This document shows positions 1-7,373 of a DNA stretch of 12,599 bases, one piece after another. Every line of letters begins with the position of its first letter. Within the stretch, counting starts at the first letter, position 1. The stretch is from positions 1 through 12,599 of the forward strand of contig CAMNNG010000029.1 in the NCBI GenBank assembly GCA_946545145.1, in the 5' to 3' direction. The position numbers and the translations under genes were made by a program. This DNA is from an uncultured Bacillota bacterium (GTDB lineage: Bacteria > Bacillota > Clostridia > Peptostreptococcales > Anaerovoracaceae). Under the pieces are notes generated by a model. The model was not told where the DNA came from. It did not search any database and worked only from the letters and a program-made list of their open reading frames with translations.

Positions 1-8
1 AAGAGCAT

Positions 9-2192
9 ATGGAGTCAAGGCAGGAATTTCTGGACAAAATACACGGCTTCAATGATGCCTACGACATGGAACTGATAGGCAGAGCTTATGATGTCGCAGA
101 AAAGCAGCATGAAGGACAACTGAGAAAATCGGGAGAACCGTACATCATCCACCCGGTCGCTACTGCAATCATACTTGCCGAACTCGGCATGGATGACCAT
201 ACGATCGTGGCGGGGCTTTTGCATGACGTGGTCGAGGATACGGACTACACGATGGAGCAGCTCAACGAAGAGTTCGGAGAAGAGATCGGAGTCATGGTAG
301 ACGGCGTCACCAAACTCGGCGCCATCGTCTTCGACAACAGGGAGCAGCGTCAGGTCGAGAATCTCAGAAAGATGTTCCTTGCCATGAGCAAGGACATACG
401 CGTCCTGATCATCAAACTCGCCGACCGTCTGCACAACATGAGGACGATCGACTACATGAGCGAGGAGAAGATACAGCTGAAGTGCCAGGAGACGATCGAC
501 ATCTATGCTCCTCTGGCCAGCAGGCTCGGTATGTACAACGTCAAGTTCGAGATGGAAGATACTGCGATGCAGCATCTTTATCCGAAGGCTTACGCGGATA
601 TAGCCGCCAAGGTCAGCGCCAGAAAAGAAGAAAGACAAAAGCTTATAGACCATATCATCGAAGAGCTGAAGGAATCGCTCGACGGAATGGGCATCGAGTA
701 CACGGTGACAGGCCGCTCAAAGCACTTCTACAGCATCTTCAAGAAGATGGAATACCAGCACAAGAGCATCGATGAGATCTTCGACATCAACGCCGTAAGG
801 GTCATCGTCGAGAACATCAGAGACTGCTACGCCGTACTGGGAATAGTCCATACAATGTGGACACCTATCCCCGGAAGGTTCAAGGACTACATAGCGATGC
901 CGAAGCCGAACATGTACCAGTCGCTTCATACGACTGTCATCGGAGATTCGGGCGTGCCCTTCGAGATCCAGATCAGGACCTACGAGATGCACAGGATCGC
1001 TGAATACGGTATCGCAGCCCACTGGAAGTACAAGGAGGGCGTCAAGGGCGACAACGACGAGGTCAAACTCTCGTGGCTCAGGCAGGCTCTTGAGTGGCAG
1101 CAGGATACGAACGATCCGAGAGAGTTCATGGAATCCCTCAGGGTCGACCTCTTCTCAAGCCAGGTATTCGTATTCACACCGGCCGGAGACGTCATCGAGC
1201 TTCCGAAAGGATCTATACCTCTCGACTTCGCATTCAAGATCCACTCGGCAGTAGGAGCCAAGTGCATCGGCGCGAGGGTCAACGGAAAGATGGTCCCGAT
1301 CGACCATCCGCTCCAGAACGGCGACATCATCGAGATCATCACGTCGGAGAACGCGAGCGGCCCGTCCATCGACTGGCTGAAGATGGTCAAGAGCAGCACG
1401 GCGAGATCGAAGATACGCCAGTGGCTGCGCCGCGAGAACAAGTCCGACGACATCGACAAGGGCAAGGTAAACCTCGACAAGTATGTCAGAAGGAAGGGCT
1501 ACGATACTCAGGAAGTCTGCAAGAACACCTTCCTCGTGAGGGCGGCGAAGGACATGAACTTCTCCGGAACAGACGAGATGTTCAACCAGATCGCCAACGG
1601 CGGATCGCTGGTCGGCAAAGTCGCTCAGAGACTCTTCGGATACTACGACGAAGAAAAGGCCGAAGAGGAAAAGAAGAAAAAGAACACTGCGGAGGCCATG
1701 AAGGTCACCGAGTTCAGCAAGAAATACAAATCGTCGCACGACAACTCGGGCATCATAGTCAAGGGCATGGACGGACTCCTCATCAGGATCTCGAAGTGCT
1801 GCAACCCGGTACCGGGAGACGATATCATCGGCTTCATCACGAAGGGCCGCGGCATATCCGTCCACAGGGCGGACTGCCCGAACATGACGGCTCTTCCGGA
1901 TGAGGAGAAGGCCCGCTTCATCGATGTCGAGTGGGATACGGACAAGACGGCCGAGTACGAGGCCCAGGTCACGGTCGTAGCCAACGACAGGAAAGGTCTG
2001 TTCTCGGATCTCTCGCGCATATGCGAGACGAACGACATCAGGCTCACGGGCGTGCATACGAACCCGATCAAGGACGGCGTGGTAACGATAATACTCCAGC
2101 TCGCGATCGTCGACATCGGCCAGATGCAAAAGCTCCTCAACGCATTCAGGAGCGTGCCGAGCGTAACGCAGGTATACAGAACAAAAGTCTGA
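9..2192 (+). CDS. relA: Bifunctional (p)ppGpp synthetase/hydrolase (Rel/SpoT family)
   Basis: This is the stringent-response enzyme that makes (p)ppGpp from ATP and GDP/GTP when uncharged tRNA sits in the ribosomal A site, and hydrolyses it otherwise. It is 727 aa, close to the usual ~730-740 aa of Firmicutes Rel. The N-terminal HD hydrolase is intact: R39, H48, H72-D73, E76-D77, and D139/N143 in LADRLHNMR. The synthetase domain (about residues 230-360) carries GRSKHFYSIFKKM and the RFKD motif at R290-D293; RxKD is the mark of bifunctional Rel rather than synthetase-only RelA (ExDD). A TGS domain follows at about 380-445, then a Lys/Glu-rich linker (about 550-565), a zinc-finger region with C597-C598 and the HRADCP cysteine, and a C-terminal ACT domain from about 650. 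Both activities are therefore expected. The ATG at 9 fits the family N-terminus, but only 8 upstream bases are visible, without a good Shine-Dalgarno, so a slightly earlier start cannot be excluded. Confidence 0.96.
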   Translation: MESRQEFLDKIHGFNDAYDMELIGRAYDVAEKQHEGQLRKSGEPYIIHPVATAIILAELGMDDHTIVAGLLHDVVEDTDYTMEQLNEEFGEEIGVMVDGVTKLGAIVFDNREQRQVENLRKMFLAMSKDIRVLIIKLADRLHNMRTIDYMSEEKIQLKCQETIDIYAPLASRLGMYNVKFEMEDTAMQHLYPKAYADIAAKVSARKEERQKLIDHIIEELKESLDGMGIEYTVTGRSKHFYSIFKKMEYQHKSIDEIFDINAVRVIVENIRDCYAVLGIVHTMWTPIPGRFKDYIAMPKPNMYQSLHTTVIGDSGVPFEIQIRTYEMHRIAEYGIAAHWKYKEGVKGDNDEVKLSWLRQALEWQQDTNDPREFMESLRVDLFSSQVFVFTPAGDVIELPKGSIPLDFAFKIHSAVGAKCIGARVNGKMVPIDHPLQNGDIIEIITSENASGPSIDWLKMVKSSTARSKIRQWLRRENKSDDIDKGKVNLDKYVRRKGYDTQEVCKNTFLVRAAKDMNFSGTDEMFNQIANGGSLVGKVAQRLFGYYDEEKAEEEKKKKNTAEAMKVTEFSKKYKSSHDNSGIIVKGMDGLLIRISKCCNPVPGDDIIGFITKGRGISVHRADCPNMTALPDEEKARFIDVEWDTDKTAEYEAQVTVVANDRKGLFSDLSRICETNDIRLTGVHTNPIKDGVVTIILQLAIVDIGQMQKLLNAFRSVPSVTQVYRTKV

Positions 2193-2198
2193 TCCCGG

Positions 2199-2240
2199 GC
2201 CGGATGCGGCAAAGCGCCGGATAAGGCCGGATACAGCAAA
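2199..2240 (+). repeat. Small GCCGGAT direct repeats in the relA–MBL spacer
   Basis: The 60-nt spacer between relA and the MBL gene holds three copies of GCCGGAT, beginning at 2199, 2216 and 2226. The first and third extend to 15-nt units (2199-2213 and 2226-2240) that match at 13 of 15 positions. The first copy can also fold as a 4-bp stem, GCCG-GATG-CGGC. No U-tract follows, so this is not an intrinsic terminator. I assign no function; it may be residue of a deletion or duplication. Confidence 0.5.
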
Positions 2241-2252
2241 GGATAAGAAACA

Positions 2253-2870
2253 ATGGTAATAAAAGAACTCCCCAGCGGACCTCTCATGGTCAACACATAC
2301 CTGGTCTATGACGAGGAAAGCAAAAAAGGCTTCATCGTCGATCCGGGCGGATACGATCCGAAGATGATGAAGATCATCGCGGAAGAAGGGCTGGATATAG
2401 AATACATAATACTGACACACGGCCACGGCGACCACATCATCGGCGTGCCGCAGTATCAGCAGGAGATCCCGAACATCAAGGTGCTCTGTGCAGAGGCCGA
2501 GATCCCGATGCTGTCCGATGCCGGCTACAATATGTCGCGCATGTTCGGTCAGCCTACGGTGATAACGCCGGATGAAACGGTGAACGAAGGCGACACCCTC
2601 ACTATCGGAGGCATGGACATGAAGTTCGTCATGACGCCGGGCCACTCGCCGGGCGGCATGTGCATCATAATGGACGGAGTCGTATTTTCGGGAGACAGCC
2701 TCTTCCAGCAGTCGATCGGAAGGACCGACTTCCCGGGAAGTTCGTTCAATGATCTCATCAAATCGATCAGAGAAAAACTCTTCGTCCTGCCCGACGACAC
2801 GAAGGTCTACCCGGGCCACATGGGACCGACGAACATAGGATTTGAAAAGAGGTACAACCCGTTTGTATAG
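2253..2870 (+). CDS. MBL-fold metallo-hydrolase, glyoxalase II-like
   Basis: This is a 205-aa cytoplasmic metallo-beta-lactamase-fold hydrolase of the small glyoxalase-II-like type (YqgX/GloB-related) that accompanies rel and hemZ in many clostridia. The binuclear metal site is complete: THGHGDH gives H56, H58, D60 and H61; TPGHSPGG gives H131; SGDSLF gives D148; and YPGHMGPT gives H189. The C-terminal GFEKRYNPFV ending is typical of this subgroup. No signal peptide or membrane segment is present. The substrate is unknown. Glyoxalase II-type thioester hydrolysis is only a family-based guess, because the subgroup lacks the extra C-terminal domain of true glyoxalase II. The ATG at 2253 is preceded by AAAGGA (2238-2243) at a suitable distance. 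Its last codons overlap the start of hemZ, which suggests coupled translation. Confidence 0.9.
   Translation: MVIKELPSGPLMVNTYLVYDEESKKGFIVDPGGYDPKMMKIIAEEGLDIEYIILTHGHGDHIIGVPQYQQEIPNIKVLCAEAEIPMLSDAGYNMSRMFGQPTVITPDETVNEGDTLTIGGMDMKFVMTPGHSPGGMCIIMDGVVFSGDSLFQQSIGRTDFPGSSFNDLIKSIREKLFVLPDDTKVYPGHMGPTNIGFEKRYNPFV
2847..2852 (+). promoter_or_regulatory. Ribosome binding site that decides the hemZ start
   Basis: AAGAGG lies 10 nt before a TTG at 2863, inside the 3' end of the MBL gene. It makes TTG 2863 a better start than the in-frame TTG at 2842, whose nearest purine run (TAGGA, 2836-2840) is only one base away. Confidence 0.5.
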
Positions 2871-4296
2871 GATCGGAGTCAGAAACGCTGAGAATACGCA
2901 TGAATATGAAGAGCTTGTAAAGATATTCCTCAGGCCTGAAGATTACGAAGTAGGGGCTGTTGGCGATGGCGCCTCAGTAAGCGAACCCGCCGCAGTAAGC
3001 GAAAATTCCTTCGACTTCGTAACGAGCGCCGATCCGGACAAGAACGTGAAAAAGCAGGAGATATACTCCGCACTGCAGCAGCTTACAGGTGAGAGCCCCG
3101 AGTGGGGCATCATCACGGGCATAAGGCCCGTCAAGCTGTTCGGAGATCTCGTAAGAGAAGCGGCGGGAATATGCGGTGAAGGCGGCATCACGGCTCAGCA
3201 GAGAAGGGAAGCACTGCCGGCGGCCGAGAAGAAGTTCCGCGAATACTACTTCGTCTCAGAAGAAAAGACGGAGCTCACCCGCAGGATATATGAACTCCAG
3301 CAGGAGCGCTTCGGCGAAGCTGACGAAAGGTCGATGGGCGTTTACGCCGGGATACCGTTCTGCCCCACGAGATGCCTGTACTGCTCGTTCGCCTCGAACC
3401 CCATAACGGGAAGCGACATCGAGGGCTATCTGGATGCGCTTATCAGAGAAGTGGACGAATGCGCTGCCATGGCCGGAAAGGCCGGCATGCACGCGGAGAG
3501 CATCTACCTGGGAGGCGGAACGCCGACGAGCCTGGAGGCTGACCAGATAGACAGACTGCTCGGCCATATAGAAAAGGGCTTTATGGGCCCGCTTACTAAG
3601 GAAGCGACCATAGAGGCCGGACGGCCGGACACGATCACGGAGGCCAAGCTCAAAGCGGCCCTGACTCACGGCTTCGGGAGGATCAGCATCAATCCGCAGT
3701 CGATGAAGCAGGAGACTCTGACGAGGATCGGGCGCGACCATACGCCTGATGACATCAGAAGGGCCTTCGAGATGACGAGGGCATCGGGAGACTGGATAGT
3801 CAACGCCGACATCATCGCAGGTCTTCCGGGTGAAGATGAAGAAGATATAGTCCGGACGCTCGAGGAGATAATAGGCCTCGGCGCCGAGAACATAACGGTC
3901 CATTCGCTTGCGGTCAAGAGGACATCGAGGCTGAAGGAGAAGGACCCCGAGTATCATTACAAAAGAGGAAAAGCCGTGAAGGCGATGCTGGACGCGGCAA
4001 AGGAGATACTCGAAAAGAGCGGCTACAGGCCGTACTACCTTTACAGACAGAAACATATGTCGGGCGCTCTTGAGAACGTGGGCTACGCGCTCGCGGGGAC
4101 GGAGAGCCTGTACAATGTCAGGATAATGGACGAGCACCAGAGCATACTTGCCATGGGGGCCGGAGGCATCGGAAAGGATTACGATCCGGCAGCGAGGCAG
4201 CTTTCGAGGGTGCCGAACGTCAAGGATTACAAAGTTTATATCGACAGGATCGAAGAGATGATCCGGCGAAAAGAAAAAATGTTTCAGGAGGTATGA
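2863..4296 (+). CDS. hemZ: HemZ-type radical SAM protein (oxygen-independent coproporphyrinogen III oxidase-like)
   Basis: This radical-SAM enzyme of the HemN/HemZ superfamily has 477 aa from the TTG at 2863, which is normal for HemZ. The 4Fe-4S/SAM motif is C167-x3-C171-x2-C174 (IPFCPTRCLYC), followed by the SAM-binding YLGGGTPTS, EAGRPDTIT and RISINPQS segments and a C-terminal YYLYRQK…LENVGYA block characteristic of HemZ rather than HemN or HemW. The N-terminal ~110 residues resemble the HemZ leader region and include a degenerate six-residue repeat (ASVSEP/AAVSEN). The family name implies anaerobic conversion of coproporphyrinogen III to protoporphyrinogen IX. Many clostridia keep hemZ without a full haem pathway, so the true substrate here is uncertain. 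The gene overlaps the MBL gene by 8 nt and ends 3 nt before hisS, indicating co-translation. A longer form from TTG 2842 (484 aa) is possible but has a worse ribosome site. Confidence 0.9.
   Translation: MYRIGVRNAENTHEYEELVKIFLRPEDYEVGAVGDGASVSEPAAVSENSFDFVTSADPDKNVKKQEIYSALQQLTGESPEWGIITGIRPVKLFGDLVREAAGICGEGGITAQQRREALPAAEKKFREYYFVSEEKTELTRRIYELQQERFGEADERSMGVYAGIPFCPTRCLYCSFASNPITGSDIEGYLDALIREVDECAAMAGKAGMHAESIYLGGGTPTSLEADQIDRLLGHIEKGFMGPLTKEATIEAGRPDTITEAKLKAALTHGFGRISINPQSMKQETLTRIGRDHTPDDIRRAFEMTRASGDWIVNADIIAGLPGEDEEDIVRTLEEIIGLGAENITVHSLAVKRTSRLKEKDPEYHYKRGKAVKAMLDAAKEILEKSGYRPYYLYRQKHMSGALENVGYALAGTESLYNVRIMDEHQSILAMGAGGIGKDYDPAARQLSRVPNVKDYKVYIDRIEEMIRRKEKMFQEV
2971..3006 (+). repeat. 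18-bp in-frame tandem duplication inside hemZ
   Basis: Two adjacent 18-nt units, 2971-2988 and 2989-3006, share CAGTAAGCGAA exactly and match at 14 of their first 15 bases. They encode ASVSEP followed by AAVSEN. The period is a multiple of three, so the frame is kept. It lies in the variable N-terminal region ahead of the radical-SAM core. Confidence 0.75.
4286..4291 (+). promoter_or_regulatory. Consensus Shine-Dalgarno for hisS
   Basis: AGGAGG sits 8 nt before the hisS ATG, inside the last codons of hemZ. It is the strongest ribosome site in the window and shows that hisS needs no leader of its own for efficient initiation. Confidence 0.85.
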
Positions 4297-4299
4297 TAT

Positions 4300-5550
4300 A
4301 TGCTTACTAACGCGCCTAAGGGGACGAAGGACACACTGCCGAGAGAAGTGTACAAATGGCACTTCGTCGAAGATGCGTTCAGAAATATTTGCGGGCGCTA
4401 TGGATTCAGAGAGATAAGGACGCCTGAGTTCGAGCACACAGAGCTGTTCAAGAGGGGCGTCGGCGATACGACTGATATCGTGCAGAAGGAGATGTATACG
4501 TGGGAGCAGGCAAAGAGGAGCCTGACGCTCCGTCCGGAGGGAACAGCTCCGGTCGTCAGAGCCATGGTCGAAAACAAGCTCTACGCCGAGGTCCAGCCCG
4601 GAAAGTATTTCTACGACATCTCGTGCTTCAGATATGAAAAACCGCAGGCCGGAAGGCTGAGAGCTTTCCACCAGTTCGGAGTCGAAGTGTTCGGAACGAA
4701 CAACATGATGGCTGACGCTGAGATCATCGCTCTCGCAGCCGACTTCATCGACGAGATGGGCATCAAGGACGTCAAGCTGCACATCAACAGCATCGGCTGC
4801 CCGAAGTGCCGCGAGGAGTACAAGAAGGTCCTCAAGGATTTCCTTGCCCCGAAGTATGACAGCCTCTGCGATACATGCAAGGACAGATACGAGAGGAACC
4901 CGATCAGGATACTCGACTGCAAGTCGCCGGAGGATCAGAAAGCTGTCGAAGGCGCACCGAGGATGATAGACTATCTGTGCGACGACTGCCGCGAAGCGTT
5001 CGAAGACCTTCAGAGCGATCTGGATGCTCTCGGCATCGAGTACGAAGTAGACCCGGGCATCGTAAGAGGACTCGACTACTACACGAAGACAGCTTTCGAG
5101 TTCATCTCGACAAAGCTCGGAGCGCAGAACACGATCTGCGGCGGCGGAAGATACGACCACCTTTCGGAGACCCTCGGCGGACCTCCGATCCCGGGAGTCG
5201 GATTCGGCCTCGGCATCGAAAGACTGCTGATAACGATGGAAGAGAGCGGCATCGAGATACCGCAGCCGGAAGGAGCTGACGCCTTCATCGCCTTCATCGG
5301 CGAAGAAGGAAAGAAGTGCGGCCTCGGCCTCATGAGAAAGCTCAGAAAAGAAGGACTGCACATCGAGATGGACGATATGGCCAGAAACATGAAGGGCCAG
5401 TTCAAGCTCGCTGACAGGCTCGGCGCCAAATACACGATCGTCATCGGAGACGATGAGATCAAGAACGGCAAGGCCATGGTCAAGACGATGGCAACGAGCG
5501 AGCAGCAGGAAGTGCCGTTCGATGAGCTCGAAACATTCATCAGAAAATAG
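4300..5550 (+). CDS. hisS: Histidyl-tRNA synthetase
   Basis: This class II aminoacyl-tRNA synthetase charges tRNA-His with histidine in the cytoplasm. Its 416 aa match the usual 410-430 aa. The N-terminus PKGTKDTLP is characteristic. Motif 2 is FRYEKPQAGRLRAFHQ with R111 and E113, the histidine-specific motif is VRGLDYYT with R256, and motif 3 is GFGLGIERL ending at R308. The C-terminal anticodon-binding domain runs from about residue 325. The middle region holds several cysteines (CPKC, CDTC, DC, CDDC) in an arrangement common in clostridial HisRS that may bind zinc; that is inference. The start follows hemZ by 3 nt, and aspS follows after 35 nt, as in many Firmicutes. In Bacillus the hisS-aspS pair is T-box controlled, but there is no space for such a leader here. 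Confidence 0.97.
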   Translation: MLTNAPKGTKDTLPREVYKWHFVEDAFRNICGRYGFREIRTPEFEHTELFKRGVGDTTDIVQKEMYTWEQAKRSLTLRPEGTAPVVRAMVENKLYAEVQPGKYFYDISCFRYEKPQAGRLRAFHQFGVEVFGTNNMMADAEIIALAADFIDEMGIKDVKLHINSIGCPKCREEYKKVLKDFLAPKYDSLCDTCKDRYERNPIRILDCKSPEDQKAVEGAPRMIDYLCDDCREAFEDLQSDLDALGIEYEVDPGIVRGLDYYTKTAFEFISTKLGAQNTICGGGRYDHLSETLGGPPIPGVGFGLGIERLLITMEESGIEIPQPEGADAFIAFIGEEGKKCGLGLMRKLRKEGLHIEMDDMARNMKGQFKLADRLGAKYTIVIGDDEIKNGKAMVKTMATSEQQEVPFDELETFIRK

Positions 5551-5574
5551 AACTACAGTAAGCAACCAGATCAC

Positions 5575-5580
5575 AGGAGA
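5575..5580 (+). promoter_or_regulatory. Ribosome binding site of aspS
   Basis: AGGAGA lies 5 nt before the aspS ATG at 5586. The 35-nt hisS–aspS spacer otherwise shows no hairpin, T-run or promoter-like boxes. Confidence 0.7.
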
Positions 5581-5585
5581 TCATA

Positions 5586-7373
5586 ATGTCAAGATTATTC
5601 AAGAGAACAGACATGTGCGGCCAGCTGACCGCGGATGATATAGGAAGAAACGTCACGATCAACGGATGGGTCGCAAAGAGAAGGAACCTCGGCGGACTCA
5701 TATTCTGCGACATCAGAGACAAGCAGGGCATCGTCCAGGTCGTGTTCAACGATGACATCCCGAAGGAACTGTTCGACAAGGCGGACTCGCTGAGAAGCGA
5801 ATACGTCGTCGGCATCAAGGGAGAAGTAAGAAGGCGCGAGTCGGTCAACCCGGACATGAAGACGGGCGAGATCGAGATATTCGCTTCCGACCTCGAGATC
5901 TATTCGACGAGCGAGACGCCGCCGATCTACGTCAAGGACGACGACAACGTCAGCGAGGATCTCAGACTCAGATACAGATACCTCGACCTCAGAAAACCAT
6001 CGATGCAGAAGAACCTCATGTTCAGACACAAGGTCATGAAGATCTGCCGCGACTACTTCGACGAGAACGGTTTCTGCGAGATCGAGACGCCGATACTGAT
6101 CAAGTCCACGCCGGAAGGCGCAAGGGACTACATCGTACCGAGCAGGACGAGGGCAGGAGAGTTCTACGCTCTTCCGCAGTCGCCTCAGATGTTCAAGCAG
6201 CTCCTCATGGTCAGCGGATGCGACCGCTACATGCAGATCGCGAAGTGCTTCCGCGACGAGGACCTGAGAGCTGACCGCCAGCCGGAGTTCACTCAGATCG
6301 ACCTCGAGATGAGCTTCGTCGACGAAGACGACATCATGACGATGCAGGAAGGCTTCATCAAGCGCCTTATGAAAGAAGCAAAGGGCGTCGACGTTGAGAC
6401 TCCGTTCCTCAGGATGAAGTACGACGAGGCTATGACGCGCTTCGGTTCGGACAAGCCGGACCTCAGATTCGGATTCGAACTTAAAGATCTCGAAAGCGTC
6501 ATGACGGGACATGAGTTCCCGCCGGTAGATAACGCTCTCGCTGACGGCGGAAGCGTGCGCGGCATCTGCGTCACAGGCGCTGCCGACATGTATACAAGAA
6601 AGAAGATAGACAAGCTGACAGACCACATCAAGAGCTTCGGCGCTACGGGCATGATCTGGATCAAGCTGACGAAGGACGGATATTCGTCTTCGATCAACAA
6701 GTTCTACGATGCTGACGCCCTCGCGAAGATCGGTGAGGTGTTCGGCGCTAAGGAGGGTGACCTCATCCTCATCGTCGCGAACAGGGACAAAGTGGTATTC
6801 GACTCGCTCGGATTCCTGAGGCGCCACCTGGCAGGAGAGCTCGGCCTCCTCAAGGACGACGACTTCAAATTCCTGTGGGTAACTGACTTCCCGCTGTTCG
6901 AATATGACGAGGAAGAGGGAAGATATCAGGCGATGCACCACCCGTTCACAGCTCCGAAGGATGAGGACATCGACAAGGTCGAAAGCGATCCGGGCAACGC
7001 CCACGCCAAGGCTTACGACATCGTCCTCAACGGCGTAGAGCTCGGCGGAGGCAGCATCAGGATCCACGACCGCGACCTTCAGAGCATGATGTTCAGGGCC
7101 CTCGGTCTTTCGGATCAGGAGATAGAAGAGAAATTCGGCTTCCTCGTAGAAGCGTTCAAATACGGCGCGCCGCCCCACGGCGGACTCGCTTACGGGCTCG
7201 ACAGGCTCGTCATGCTGCTCTCGGGCGAAAAGAGCATCAGAGACGTCATGGCATTCCCGAAGAACCAGAACGCCCAGTGCATGGTCTGCGGAGCTCCGGC
7301 GCCGGTCGATCCTTCGCAGCTCGATGAGCTTTACATCAGCGTGAATCAGACCGAAGAAGCAGAGGCTGAGTGA
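5586..7373 (+). CDS. aspS: Aspartyl-tRNA synthetase (bacterial type)
   Basis: This class IIb synthetase charges tRNA-Asp. At 595 aa it is the long bacterial form with a GAD insertion. Domains in order are an N-terminal OB-fold anticodon-binding domain (about 1-110, NGWVAKRRNLGGLIF), the catalytic core with motif 1 (ETPILIKSTPEGARDY), motif 2 (FRDEDLRADRQPEFTQ, R223), the GAD insertion at roughly 285-420, and motif 3 (AYGLDRLVMLL, R540) followed by IRDVMAFPKNQ. The OB fold has Leu at residue 35, where non-discriminating bacterial AspRS such as that of Pseudomonas aeruginosa has His; this hints at, but does not prove, a tRNA-Asp-specific enzyme. After codon 4 the gene contains no TTA, CTA or TCA codon, consistent with strong expression. 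Its stop codon overlaps the nadD start by one base. Confidence 0.97.
   Translation: MSRLFKRTDMCGQLTADDIGRNVTINGWVAKRRNLGGLIFCDIRDKQGIVQVVFNDDIPKELFDKADSLRSEYVVGIKGEVRRRESVNPDMKTGEIEIFASDLEIYSTSETPPIYVKDDDNVSEDLRLRYRYLDLRKPSMQKNLMFRHKVMKICRDYFDENGFCEIETPILIKSTPEGARDYIVPSRTRAGEFYALPQSPQMFKQLLMVSGCDRYMQIAKCFRDEDLRADRQPEFTQIDLEMSFVDEDDIMTMQEGFIKRLMKEAKGVDVETPFLRMKYDEAMTRFGSDKPDLRFGFELKDLESVMTGHEFPPVDNALADGGSVRGICVTGAADMYTRKKIDKLTDHIKSFGATGMIWIKLTKDGYSSSINKFYDADALAKIGEVFGAKEGDLILIVANRDKVVFDSLGFLRRHLAGELGLLKDDDFKFLWVTDFPLFEYDEEEGRYQAMHHPFTAPKDEDIDKVESDPGNAHAKAYDIVLNGVELGGGSIRIHDRDLQSMMFRALGLSDQEIEEKFGFLVEAFKYGAPPHGGLAYGLDRLVMLLSGEKSIRDVMAFPKNQNAQCMVCGAPAPVDPSQLDELYISVNQTEEAEAE
7361..7365 (+). promoter_or_regulatory. 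Ribosome binding site deciding the nadD start
   Basis: AGAGG ends 7 nt before the ATG at 7373 and lies within the final aspS codons. It favours this ATG over the adjacent in-frame GTG at 7370, which would add only one residue. Confidence 0.55.

Noticed and set aside
2199..2240. Resemblance of the GCCGGATGCGGC run to an E. coli REP/BIME element, or to a terminator hairpin
   Set aside because: REP elements need an inverted partner (ATCCGGC-type), which is absent: the copies are direct repeats. The only stem is 4 bp with no U-tract.
1155..2819. A 554-codon minus-strand frame opposite relA and the MBL gene, and a 451-codon one at 8796-10151 opposite leuS
   Set aside because: Both are in-register shadows of real conserved genes with no independent support.
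2842..2862. TTG at 2842 as the hemZ start
   Set aside because: Its purine-rich site is one base away, and the extra seven residues do not look like the HemZ N-terminus; TTG 2863 has AAGAGG at 10 nt. The choice is moderate, not certain.
2863..4296. HemW or HemN identity for the radical-SAM gene
   Set aside because: The N-terminal region before the cysteine motif and the YYLYRQK/LENVGYA block match HemZ. HemW has no comparable N-terminal region, and HemN differs in its C-terminal part.
3256..5574. A 772-codon open frame on the minus strand opposite hemZ and hisS
   Set aside because: It is exactly in register with the sense codons and exists because hemZ and hisS avoid TTA, CTA and TCA. The predicted peptide matches no family I recognise and there is no ribosome site or gene-like context.
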